DNA of 64,000 nucleotides from Nageia nagi (GCA_050084985.1 JBITNC010000001.1:145452001-145516000), one strand, 5' to 3'. Shown: positions 48,967 to 60,660, counted from the first letter of the stretch. Notes: generated by a model not told the origin, from the sequence alone. Translations and numbers: made by a program.

Positions 48967-49089
48967 ATAGACTATGAATTTTCTATCATAGTAGTCTATA
49001 CATGATGGATATTACAAGTTTGGGACATTAAAGAGGAACTTATGTGCTTGCTCTTCATAGACTATGAGTTGTCTGTCATAGTAGTCTAT
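48967..49089 (+). repeat. duplicated hairpin upstream of the 3' LTR of B
   Basis: ATAGACTATGA...TCATAGTAGTCTAT occurs at 48967-48999 and again at 49057-49089, 90 bp apart. Each copy is an inverted repeat with a short loop and one three-base bulge. The conserved folding in both copies suggests an RNA or DNA structural element in the element's 3' leader, but this is inference. Confidence 0.65.
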
Positions 49090-49467
49090 ATATCATGGTT
49101 AATAACACTATGAGTTGCATCAGCCATAGTGACACAATGCATATTATATTTATTTCATCCTTGCTATTTACATTATTTATTATTTTATGGACATGATCTA
49201 TGCAGTTACATGTTGCTTTATTATATAGATATTGATTGGGTGAGTAGGATTGGTATAGATTGCTTACCTCAAAAAGAGACTCTATTTTTTGGTTTACTTA
49301 CCTTATGCAAAATGAGCTAGGGGAAACCAAGAACAAAATGGGGCAAAAAACACACCATAGTTGATATATTGATTGAAACAAAGAAGTTTGCTTTACTATT
49401 GAAACTTTTCTTCTCTTCTCTAAACTTCTTTGGACTATGCAATTTCAATGCTTTGCATTACATATCC

Positions 49468-49481
49468 AAAGAGGGGTGAAA
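49468..49481 (+). promoter_or_regulatory. polypurine tract of element B
   Basis: AAAGAGGGGTGAAA abuts TGTAGATGCC of the 3' LTR. It is almost the same as in element A. Confidence 0.85.
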
Positions 49482-50213
49482 TGTAGATGCCTAAAAATGA
49501 TTTATTATTTATTTAATAAATCATATTTAGACTCATTAATTGATTAATTAGCAATAATACATAAATCAAGATAAAGTGCACTATTATATTGCAATACCAT
49601 GTACTAGGACTAATGTAATATCATATACCATGGTTCATATTTTTAATTATCTTGAATATAGAAACAAATATTATTATTGCTATGAGTCAGCTTTCACTCC
49701 TTTTTATTTTGTTTCAAGTTATAAATATAGGAGGTGAAGGTTGACATCCCTATCAAATCTCTTTGATAGGTGGTTGTCCCAAACATCAAACTTACAGTGT
49801 CTCTTGATTCCACCTATATTGAGAAATTTGTTATACTCTTCAAGCTCTATTATCTCTCCTTTACACATGACATGAATCATCAAATTCCATGCAACCAACA
49901 ATGTACCATTGCCACCCAACCAATGGTGTGCACCCTTTAGATCAAGAGGTATAGATTTCAAGGAACAAATCGTGGTTCCATTCTAGAGAATATTTATTGT
50001 GAGCTTATCTTAAGTCCTATCACAATCCTTTGAAGATTCATTGTTGTTCTACTTTAAGGATTGTACACAAATTGACTACTTACTCCACTCTATATCAGGT
50101 TCTAAGTTTCATGTATATTCATTGTATATCTGATATAGAGCTTATCATTGTATAAATCATTATATTCATAAACCAATTTATTTATTAATTACACATTTAT
50201 TTTTGGGTCTACA
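49482..50213 (+). repeat. 3' LTR of element B
   Basis: 732 bp, TGTAGATGCC ... GGGTCTACA, with TATAAATA at 49720-49727. It pairs with 41557-42279. Confidence 0.9.
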
Positions 50214-52799
50214 GTTATATAAAGGTCATCCATATCGAAATAATTTACCATATGTTGAGTATTTGGAAAAAGAAAGTTTAGTAAATTCTTATGTTAAAGT
50301 AAAATATGCAAAGCAAAGGGAGGACATCAATAAGGTTCTTATTGTACAATCAAGGAATTATTGAAGGTATTTTCAAAATAAATATTCTAGCAAAGGGTCA
50401 TATTTTATCAAAGGAAAAGAAAAAATACACTGATAAGAAAATGGAGGAGTATGGCAATGTAGAGAACCAAAAAAATATGCAAAAGCTCATATTAAAAAAG
50501 AGGCCATAAAGAGGCAATGTAGATAAAGCACCCTAGTTGAAGAAGGCACTCGACATCAAGATGAAGGTGGATAGGGAGATAAACAAGCATGATAAAGGTA
50601 CTATATTATTTTAAATTTTGGTATGGTTTGAGTTAAAAATTAATAGGGAAACTATTTTATAATATCTTGCATTGTTTATCTTATTTTCATGCATCTAAAA
50701 ATAAAAATATTCCTAACAACATAGTTGAAACAAAAATCACTTCTTCTTCATTGAATTTAGATGATACTCAATTGATGCTACATGCTTATGAATCCTAGTA
50801 AGAAAAAGAGGTATGGAATGTTAAATATATATTTTTAAAAATTAATTCATTAGCAAATATGACTTATTTCAATTTTTTTTCCATGATCAAATTCATTCAT
50901 ATTATCTTTTCTCCCATGTAGGCATAGGCACAAGGGACAAAAAAAAAATTGAAGAACAAAAATTTGAATATATGCAAGGAAAATTCATTATACAAGATGA
51001 TGACATGAACACATAGGTGAGGTAGTGATTCTCAATAGTGTTTTAGCTTGCCAATAAATATTGCTTAAAAATATCCATGATTTTGATAGTCTTTTCTTGT
51101 TTGTTAACATCTATCATTTTTTTCACATTGCTCTTCACTTTTCTCCTATTCAAACACAAGGGAAAATAAAAGAAAATCTTATGTAAGTGGGAAAAGAGGT
51201 GATCCTATAGGATATAGATGGAAAAAATATTGGGAAGGGGACTATTCACAACATTGATCAAAATATCATTTTCTATTATAAAAGGATTAGTGAGGGTAAT
51301 GTTTCTTTACAAAATGACTCACTCTTATTAAGAATATGTTGAGATCCCATACCCTAGATATGGCATATATTCTTTAGGATATGCTATATAAAGCTTTATC
51401 ATATAGCCTATCAAACTCATGACTCATGTATGTATATATACCAATTTTAATTTTTGTATTCTTAAATTGTGTTCATTTTAAATCCTTCTAGGCATGAGAT
51501 GTTTATAGTCAAGAGGATGTAAGCAATGATGCCAACCAAGATTTAAACATTACGAATCTATAACAATAACAAATTTTATTATTCTTCAACTGAGTTTAGT
51601 TTAAATTATTATTTGGATATTTTGAAGTTTCTCACTGGTAGGAGAAACTCCTAGTCGATAGGAAGAAACCAGTGATGTCAACCAAAAGGTAAACATTATA
51701 CTCATTTAGATTTAGATCTCTAAAACTTAATCAATACACAAATAGATCATAATACTTTACTAAATGATTTTATGTATTTTGTATTGCAAGTTTTTTGAAG
51801 AACTATCAATCTCTTTTTTCTAATTCGTTGAAACATGAACAACACATGTACATTGGTCTTATATATATTTCAATAGGGGTAAAATATAAACACTTATACT
51901 TTTTAACTAGATGCCTTAATTTTTTTCTTTAAGAGAGTCAAAATTTTGTAATTGGGGGTTAGATATGAACAAAAATTGAAATAAAAGATAATTTTTTTAT
52001 TCTATATACCCTCATATCAGAGTCTAACATAGACTAGTGCAATCAAAAGCTTGGAGTGACCAAATGCATATAGTTGTATCGCACTAGTTGTTGGTTAGTG
52101 GTTGCTAGAAAACCTAACAAAAGTGCCATAAAAAAACTATTCTATATAATTTAATAAAAAGGATATATAGTATATAAAAAGATGTACATAATGAAACTTA
52201 AAAAGAATTACCCTAATGGCCAACTTGATTTGAAAATAGTTGTTCAAAAAATCAAACTTCATATACAATTGGATGAGATACCTACATATTTTTTTGTTAT
52301 CGAAGTATTTGCAAACTATTGATAAATTTTAATACATTAGAGAGTTTGCATTATTTTAGTATGACATAATTGCATGTGAATCAATAATCTACATAATCTC
52401 TTGGAATGAGCATTTTTTTTGCTTTCAAAATAGATGAAGATTGTTATTTTTTAATTGACACAATAAAAAATAGACTAAAAGAATAAGGTTGTTTTTTATT
52501 AGAACCCATGGGTAAATTTGATATTAATCATAAAAGAAAACCAAGTTTTGAAAGGACATCAAAAACCTTTTGCATATAAAATGAAGCACTATGAAATAAT
52601 TTACCTCAATCATAAATAAAAAAGGGTATAGTAGTATTTTGCAACAAAATAATCTAAAGTACATATTAAATAGACCAAAAGATATAGGATTATGAGATAG
52701 TAGTAAGTCTATCGGGTCCTCAAAAATTTAATTTAAAATAAAACAAAGCTATGTGTGTAAATAACCTTAATCTCATTTTTCATGGTTAGCTGTATAACT
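50214..52799. other. right flank of element B; unrecognised exon-like pieces
   Basis: GTTAT (50214-50218) is the right target duplication of B. From 50219 to about 50516 an open plus frame (GHPYRNNLPYVEYLEKESLV, then Lys-rich sequence) continues into the flank, with an ATG at 50306. I cannot identify it. Further short Lys/Glu-rich pieces near 50520-50600, 50925-51015 and 51150-51240 alternate with AT-rich stretches, as decayed exons and introns would, but no family is evident. Confidence 0.35.
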
Positions 52800-53290
52800 C
52801 TTCAAAAAAAAATCTCATTCCCTTGATTGCTATTGTTGGTACAGATATAAGAGTATTCTTGATCTTGATCTTCCTCCCTTTGATTAGTGAAAATCATCCT
52901 TAATTTGTAGTGCCCCCAATAGGTTGTTTTATCTGTTGGAGTGACATAGCTTTGAAATATATCCCTATGTTGAACTCATGCCTAACAGTATGTCATACTC
53001 TATTGAAGGTCTAGTACCAATAGTCCCTAGTTTTCCTCTCATCTAGCTGGAAGATATCCTCATCAAATTTCATCTTCAACTTCCAATAGTTGTTTTTATA
53101 GAACTTGATGTAGATCTTTCTCCACATTTTTCTCTTATGAGTCAGCCACTTCTTCTGAGCTTCTATTCTCTACATGTAGTGATATATGGGTAGGGATTCA
53201 AATAGTACACTAGGGGTTCCTCTACATATCTTAGCTTCCCTAAGCATACTATTATGGAGGTAGATGTTCTGAGGTAGAATAAGGTTGTAA
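52800..53290 (-). pseudogene. unidentified decayed coding segment
   Basis: The minus strand from 53290 reads a coherent protein-like sequence (LHNSMLREAKICRGTPSVLF, later KWLTHKRKMWRKIYIKFY and KLKMKFDEDIFQLDERKTRD) with only about three stops in 160 codons. It is less AT-rich than its surroundings. It looks like a piece of a transposon or captured gene, but I do not recognise the family. Confidence 0.4.
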
Positions 53291-54013
53291 TGTGTACATA
53301 TTAAAATTTGATAATGAAAAAAAATTGAATATGCAATGAATATTGATGAAAAGGGGGAGAGGAAGTTGAAGTTGGTGTGTGAAGGAAAAAATTATTTTAA
53401 AAGAGTGTATGGAAATGTGTTTAGCAATCATTGTTAAATATAAAGGTCAATTAGAAAATGATTAAAATAACAAAGTCATAAAGGCACTACATATTGATTT
53501 CTATAGGATGATCATGATGATAAAGCCTCCAAAATACATTTTTCAAATTTTCCTTTTAGATTATCATTTATTTTATGGTTCTTATTCTTGTAATTGGTTT
53601 CTCATAGACAAAGAAGAGCCAAGTAAAATATAAAAGTGTTCCAATTATCAGGGTTACTCTAGATCAATGCAGGAAAGATGATGGGATGATAGACTTTTTT
53701 CATAAAAAGTTAAATAGTATTCTAGACACTAGGAAATCAAGAAATGTAAAAGAGTGAGTTTCCTTATTTGTGTTAGATTTGTATGCCTTATTATCATTTG
53801 TTGTGATATTTGTATGGTTTGCATATTATCACATATTTTGTAGATGTTTTGTAGGAAACATCAGGAGGCAAAGAAAATATAAATAATATGATTTATCTAT
53901 TTTGGTTAGACCATGTTCTTTGATATTCAACTTATTTTTTGGAAATAGAAGATGGTTATTTTATGTATGAACATGTTAAGTATACAATATCTTTCTAAAA
54001 TGATAAGGATAAA

Positions 54014-54014
<1 letters not shown>

Positions 54015-54070
<56 letters not shown>
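54015..54070. repeat. (TA)n microsatellite
   Basis: About 55 bp of perfect alternating TA, the longest in the window. Confidence 0.97.
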
Positions 54071-54074
<4 letters not shown>

Positions 54075-56269
54075 CTCTATGTTATTTGATTGATTGCAAT
54101 TTCTATATTATAGAAGGTCTTGAAAGATATTTCATTTCATTTTTTTACAAAAAATACAAGATTCAAGTATAAAGAATATCATATATATATATTTTAAATT
54201 TTTTGTTGTTAAATATTGGTTACAATAACTATATGAAAGATGATGATTTCATTTAGTTAGTTTAGTAAATCTTAACTGTTAATTATACTTTGCTCTTGCA
54301 TTTATCATTTTGTGTTGTGTTTTGTTTGGAATCATTCTATTATCTTATGCCTATTTTTGCATTGGCCATTTAGGCCCAAAATCTATGTAGCAATTTTTTT
54401 ATTTTGTTGATGTAGATTTTGCACAGTATTATGTTGCGTGATATGGAGGCTAGTGATAAAAAGTTCTTCTCTTTTCATATTTATTATTCTTTTTGCACAT
54501 TGATATAGGAAAATTTAGAGCCATCTTTTTTATGTAGTTATTTTGTTTGTATTTTTTCTAAATTATCTACTACCTATATTTGCATAAGCCATCAAATGGT
54601 ACATTATTTCAAGTATAAATAAAACTATATTTCATTTTATTTTTTTCAAAAAGTGTTGGTAAATAATAGTATAAGTTGACAATATTATTGATTGCTGAAA
54701 GATTTCATTTTTAAATTTGAAAGCCTTCTTTTTTTTATGCAGTTGTTTTATTTAGATTCATTATAATATCTATGACCTATGTTTACATTAGCCATCATAT
54801 GATGCATGCTTTCAAATATAAAGAAAACTATATTATATTTCATTTTTTCAAAAAGTGTTATTAAATATCGGTACAAATAAATAATGTTGATTGTTGAAAG
54901 ATTTCCTTTTTAATGTTGTTCAAAATCGATGTAGTAATTTCCTAATGTTGTTGATGTAGTTGTTGCATAGTACATATAATTATTTACCTATGTTGAGTGA
55001 TGTGGAGGTTAGCAATAAAAAGTTTGGCATGTACTAATTTGGGTTTTAAAGACTTTTGTATCTAAATTATATAAGGTTACTGGAGGGCCTTTTAACACTC
55101 CATATTTTTGTACAATTACAGCCAAAATATTCAAATAGATATATAACTTGATTATTCAATTGAAAAACATTCTCATGATCTTCCTTTCTTCAATGGATGT
55201 AATACTTTTGTACAAATTAACCCAACATGTATTGTGCACTTATATAGTATTGTTTGCTAAGCATATTTTAGAAAACATTTTTTTATTAGAGAATATATAA
55301 GAATTTTTGAATATACTCTTTGTTTGGGTAGTGTTTTGAAGTTATAATCTATTTTATTTATATTAATGCCAAAATCAACATAAATAATTGTAGAAGCTAA
55401 TGAGTCATGTTTAAGACATGTTGTATTTAGTTTGTTGTATCAATCCCTTATATGGTTTGTTGTGTAAAGAGTAATCAATATGTTTATCCTTTTGAATATT
55501 TTTTTAGTTTGTGTTCATATGGAAGGTAATGTAATGTATTTCAATTTGGATTTCAATGCATATTACTTATAAATGGAAATCTTATATGATACTAAAGTAC
55601 TTCAGTATGATATTTTAAATTTGTAGTAAGTTGCATTGTTGAGTTATTCTTTCTTTATTTACTTCTAATATAAGATTTATAGCTTGAGTTATTCACTCTT
55701 TCCCTTGCCCTTGCTATAAAAAGAAATAGTAAAATCAAAATATATTTTTTGATCTTAGAGAATTGTATGGTAATGGTACTATAAGTAATAATTGAAGAGT
55801 TTTAGAATTTTTACAAAGGGTACCTGGGAAGTGAAGTTATTATGTTTATTTCATTTTTTTTTGTAGGTTTGTATGCATGTTTACAAATTTCATAAATAAA
55901 AATATTGGTTTTCCTTTATCCATGCACATTTCTAGCTCAATTGATTTACTTAACCCTTTTAAGGTTTTAAATTTGTAATTGTATGTTTTGATCAAGGAGT
56001 AAGTACTTTTCATTTAGGAACTCGGACAAGTTTATTGAACATGTAGATGAAAATAATAGTAGAAAGGAAAATATAAATTGAACTAAAGGTAGTTCCTTTA
56101 TGAATGGATTGTACAAAAGTGAAATATGAAGACCATTAATATGATACTATAGGTACTATTTGTGCATAATAAGATGGATTATTATTAACAACTGCTGTAG
56201 CCATCTTTGATCTATATGTTTATCCAAAATTTGGGTTGGTAGATGATGTCAAGCTATGCATGCATGTAG

Positions 56270-56460
56270 AATCACCAAGTGATTCTACCCAAAAAAATTA
56301 CATAAAAATGTTGGGTAGAATAGCCTTGCTCAATTCTACCTAATAAGATTTAAAATAATGTTGGGTAGAATTACTTGGTGGTTTGGTATAATTGCCTAGG
56401 TGTTCTTAAGAATCACTTAGTAGTTTGGTAGAATTGCTAGGCAATTATACCTAACAAAAT
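56270..56460. repeat. degenerate GGTAGAATT-rich repeat
   Basis: At least four copies of GGGTAGAAT or GGTAGAATTG-like words in both orientations (ATTCTACC), interleaved with CTTGGTGGTTTGG and CTTAGTAGTTTGG. The words and their inverted arrangement recall 37040-37316 near the PPR gene, so both may come from one small repeat family. Confidence 0.5.
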
Positions 56461-56589
56461 TGAGTAAAGGAGTGCATTTCCATGATCCAATAATATAGGT
56501 GATTATGTTAGTTACTTAAAATCATGGAATAGTCATAAAATTGATATGATACAAGTAAAAATCACTTGAAATTAATATTACCATAATGC

Positions 56590-56690
56590 AAGGCCTAAGA
56601 GCCTAGTATATTGGTCAAATCTCCCTATTGTAAGAGGCAAGGTCACAAGTTCAAATATTGAAGGCTTGTTGGGATGTTTTATAAGTTGTT
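56590..56690 (+). mobile_element. candidate tRNA-derived SINE head
   Basis: GCCTAGTATATTGG (56601-56614) resembles an RNA polymerase III A box, and about 35 bp later AAGTTCAAATATT (56647-56659) resembles a B box, the spacing found in tRNAs. It is flanked by AT-rich sequence and followed by short repeats. No tRNA cloverleaf can be completed, so this is a SINE-like candidate and not a tRNA gene. Confidence 0.4.
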
Positions 56691-56699
56691 TGGCCAATA

Positions 56700-56800
56700 A
56701 AGGAGGTTCTCTTATACTATTTATCAAAGGAGGTTCACTTGCACCATTTATTGGAGGAGGTTCACTTGCATTATAATTGGAGGAGGTTCACTTGTGCTAG
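56700..56800. repeat. short tandem repeat GGAGGTTCACTTG
   Basis: Four copies of AGGAGGTTC(A/T)CTT at about 56701, 56729, 56755 and 56781, spaced 26-28 bp. This could be the tail of the SINE-like unit. Confidence 0.75.
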
Positions 56801-56906
56801 AAGGTTACTCAAGGAGTGGTTTACCAAGGGATTTAACAATAAAAAATCATTATCATAATACAATGATATAAGTGATGATGTCACTCAACAAAAATTATGA
56901 AAAAGG

Positions 56907-57053
56907 TAGAAAAATCTTAAAGTTAATATTATCATAGCATAACAATATAAGAAAATATTTGAAGTTATAAAAGTATAATAGGAGGTGCCATGGGGTACTT
57001 CAAGAAGGTATTAGTTTAATTATGTTACATATCTTCATCTTTGATTTAGTCTT
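56907..57053 (-). repeat. 147-bp duplicate of the element C reading frame (60534-60680)
   Basis: Nearly identical to 60534-60680, which lies at the N-terminal side of the element C coding frame. Here it directly abuts the truncated left LTR of C (57056), so it marks a recombination or deletion junction between two copies of the same element. Confidence 0.8.
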
Positions 57054-57055
57054 TT

Positions 57056-57428
57056 AATCACCCAAAGTGCAACATTCCTCTTTTGGTGTCTTGGGATGAC
57101 AAATTAAATCATCTAGGGACCCAAGAAGCCCAACATCCCATAATGGTTGCCTAGAGATGCCAAATTACAAGATCAATGGCTCATAAATGCAATGTCCCAT
57201 TATGAGAGACTAATATTGCATTAATTACCAATAATTGAGCTAGATTAATTAAATAAAATCCAAGGGTGAGTGCCTCAAGGGTCTCTTTAGCCTTGGTTAC
57301 AGAAATAAATTCAAAATATTAATAAAATACTCCTAAATTAATTTATTTTTGGTTTCTCCTCCTTTTCCATGAACGTCACACTCCAAGAGGAGAGAAAGTG
57401 TACATTTTACAAATTTGGGGACATTACA
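57056..57428 (-). repeat. truncated 3' LTR (U3 part) of element C
   Basis: Aligns with 63644 to the window end with few differences, making it the least diverged LTR pair in the window. Its right end, GGGGACATTACA, is the complete LTR terminus. Confidence 0.85.
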
Positions 57429-57688
57429 CCACTAGAGTGTTGGGCTATGTATGCATATACATTTTGGTGATATTTGTGAGAAAATGTTTCCTTTTATACA
57501 AGAAATTTTGGACCCAACACAAAACATTGAAAAAGGAAAGTAATGAAACTTAAATTTTGTGAAATCAGAAACTATTGAACTTTTCCCCAATTTACATGCA
57601 TTTTAGAGAAGTCCTTTAACCTTGAATGAGATAAGGCTATAGTATTGAAAAATTCAAAGGAAACTTGCTCATGTTTCTACAATAATTG

Positions 57689-60660
57689 CTATAAACTAAT
57701 CCCAACCTTTGCCCAAGAATCAAAAAGTTTTAATAAATTTACCTCATCAAAAGAAGATAGCAATGCTTCCACATCATCAGTTTTCTTGCTAATTTTTTGA
57801 ATATTTTCTAAAAATTTTGATTCTAGGATTGGTGAGTCATTAATTTTCCATAATTCTAGAACTCCTAATATAGTTAATTGTTGCAACTTTGACTTCATAA
57901 TCTGTATTCCTTGTAATTGATTCAACACACTATTTTTGATCTCTTGACAAACCCACTTTCCTCGCATCGGGTAATTGATTTCCGCCATAAGTTCAACTTA
58001 GTCCCCAATATTTAGGGCCTGTAAACTTTCATTTGAAATTTCTTTTAATTTCTTATTTGCTTTCTTGGCTTTCTCTAATATAGGATAAAGAATATTCTCA
58101 CTTCTACTGACATCTACTTCAATCTTGTTCAATTCCAACAAACACACTTCAACATGATCCCTAAGATGAATCAGGTCCTTAATTTCTTGGCATCTCTATT
58201 CCTAAAATTTCTCCTTTATAGTTAACAATAAACTCTTATCTATTTTGTACTTGTTCATAATTTGTTGCAATTGAGCTATGTTGGCATTTAGACTACCAAT
58301 GATTGAGTCTATTGATGTAATTTTAGCTACTTTTATGGCTATTTCTAGATTCTTTTTAGCAATAATGGCATCCATTTTGCTTATGCTATTGATAGTAGGA
58401 GTGGTAGCTAAACTTGGCCTTAAAATAGCTATATTGTTGTTGACAGCTTTCAACTTGACATTTTGAGCATCTAGCTTCTTCTTCATTAGTTCATGAGCTT
58501 TTTGAGGCTTGTTATATGCAACCTTCAACTTGGTCAAATTTGATATATTCAAGTCCATGGCAATTTGTAGCAACTCATTCTTATCACTTTGAGGAATACT
58601 TCCCATATCTATCTTCACTTGAGTGTTCATGGAGGTTAAGTCACTCTACCCATCCTAGGGATCTTGGGCTATAGCCATTTCTAGCACTTTTTTCTTTGCA
58701 TCCATAGAAGTTTGGAGCCTTATTAGATTATCTAGTGTCAAAATTTTCTTCAGTTACTTTTGCATCCATTCTCCTTGGTTACTCTTCATTTGTTGGTACT
58801 GCTATATAATTTCCATCAATGGACACTTGATACCCAGATATAGTAATGAATGGAGAATCAACACTCAAATCCTAGGAAGAGAAGGCCATAATTTGTATTA
58901 TTAGTGTTGCAATATTGGCCTTGCTAGGGCCTATACCACTGCTACTAATAGGATTCACTATGGAAAATACTAGGATTAGTGGTGATGATGATGGTGGGGG
59001 AAATGATGGTATGTTGATGATATCAATGAGAGAAGCAATAGGTGAAATTGACGTGGAGGGGGTAGGATTATGCCATTAGAAAGGTGGTGGTAATATTGGA
59101 ATTGGTTGAGTGGTAGGTGTCAGAGAAGTTATCACAACTATAGAAAGGGGGGCTCAAGTGAAAATGGGTGATATAACTTGAATGGAAGCTTGTATGATAG
59201 AGTTTGATGAGGAAGTATCAAAAGTAGAAGTAGAAGGAGGAGAAATATAAAGCATACCTATTGGAGCGAGGGTATTCTTCTTCTTCTTAGGTGAAAGGGA
59301 GGCCTTTTGAGCTTTTATCTTCATCGTATATACCTCTTACTTTTTTGATGTCCCTTGTATGGCTTCCAAGGTAGCTTCTTTAACCTCTTGTTTAGCTTGT
59401 TCCTCTTGGCTGATTCCTCAAGTTTCTGACTGATCTTGTTCTTCTTCTTTATCATTGATTTTGGGATACTCTTTAATAGGGGAATCAATGTTCCATTCTC
59501 CACATATCCTTGAATACATCATGGAGGTCAAACTCAAGGGGGTGAATTTATTCCTAGATTCAATTTGGTATTGATTAAATGTAGCAATTTTCTCCTCTCT
59601 CCATTTAAGCCCTCTCAATGTAGCCAAATATTTTTTAGAAATTAAATTAGTCTTTGGATTAAAAATTACCCTTTTCTCATAGAAACTCATCCATGGTGGT
59701 AACAAATATTTAGTAATCAAAGACATAGGCATTGGTTTATCTTTTTCTTCTGGGTTTCTCCACTTATCTAGCTCTGGTTTGGCTTTCGCTTTGAAGTTAG
59801 GAGGTTTGGGCTAATTTTTGAATTTTTTGCCAAACATATTTTTTAGATCATATAGCTAATATTAATTAATCCTTTTTAACTTCAACTTGAGCACCTTCTA
59901 CTTTAGTCAATCACCTCCTCCTCTACTTTGGAGTACCAAGTCATGCACCTTATGAGGTAGAGCATAGATCAGTCTCTTCTTTACTGTAGCTCCATATTTT
60001 GCATCTACATAATCTATTTGCCTACCATACTCCATATTGAATACCAAATTAGTGTTATGTATAGGTAATATGATATAAGTCCCAAAAAAACCATAAAGTC
60101 TAATGAATGTCCCTTCATCCATGAAGAACCAATCTCTAGTCTCGCCTTGAGGTAGCTGAAGATATAATTTTGATGCATCTGATAGTCTTGAAATTTTTGA
60201 AGCAAACAAACTCATGGTCAAAAATAAATTTTTTTCCACAAAGCTATAGTAATCAACCAATGACCTTACTTCTTCAGTCCATTTATCCATATACCTAAGA
60301 GATCCATTTCCCTCACTTTTAACTAAGGTCAATATTTTGAAGAATCTTGAATTTTGATGAATTACCAACCAAACAATATAAGATGCATATGCAAAGTGAG
60401 ATATTTGATCAATTTATTCTAATTGTTCTAAAATCCTATTTGAAATAGCAATAGCCCAATCATAAATGGTGGGAGTATTTGGGTGAGAGATTTGGTAGGC
60501 TATGGCAAGCTTTGCCAATGAGATATATTTATCTAGAAAAATCTTAAAGTTAATATTATCATAGCATAACAATATAAGAAAATATTTGAAGTTATAAAAG
60601 TATAATAGGAGGTGCCATGGGGGACTTCAACAAGGTATTAGTTTAATTATGTTACATATC
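57689..60660 (-). pseudogene. large unidentified protein frame of element C
   Basis: One reading frame can be followed on the minus strand for nearly 1,000 codons with about a dozen stops and few shifts. N-terminal part (60660-59907): mixed globular sequence with YDWAIAISNRILEQLE and FMDEGTFIRLYGFFGTYI. Next a basic/acidic part (59732-59418: WMSFYEKRVIFNPKTN, KWREEKIATF), then a Ser/Pro/Ile-rich linker (about 59270-58900), and a helical, coiled-coil-like C-terminus (58630-58202 and 57988-57689: Leu/Lys/Asn heptad-like). I do not recognise it. The context suggests a retroelement-borne protein, perhaps a divergent gag or a captured gene. Several stops look like C-to-T changes. Confidence 0.6.

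Larger units (their letters stand above)
41557..50213 (+). mobile_element. LTR retrotransposon B: gag plus antisense PMD frame, no polymerase
   Basis: 8,657 bp with LTRs 41557-42279 and 49482-50213, polypurine tract AAAGAGGGGTGAAA at 49468-49481, and flanks ATTAT / GTTAT (4 of 5). Gag (42331-44480) is on the plus strand. Between gag and the polypurine tract are about 5 kb with no RT, RNase H or integrase. About 1.7 kb of this is an antisense plant-mobile-domain frame (45430-47130, minus). LTR ends, primer-site region, polypurine tract and gag are shared with element A, so the two belong to one non-autonomous family. All frames have stops. Confidence 0.88.
53291..56585. other. AT-rich interval, no gene recognised
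   Basis: Very AT-rich. It contains a (TA)n tract at 54015-54070. A loosely repeated theme around TTTCATTTTTTCAAAAAGTGTT, near 54640 and 54840, is spaced about 200 bp apart. A GGTAGAAT-rich stretch at 56270-56460 is related to the repeat at 37040-37316. No reading frame is convincing. Confidence 0.5.

Noticed and set aside
56590-56690. Functional tRNA gene
   Set aside because: Only A- and B-box-like words are present; acceptor and anticodon stems cannot be paired.
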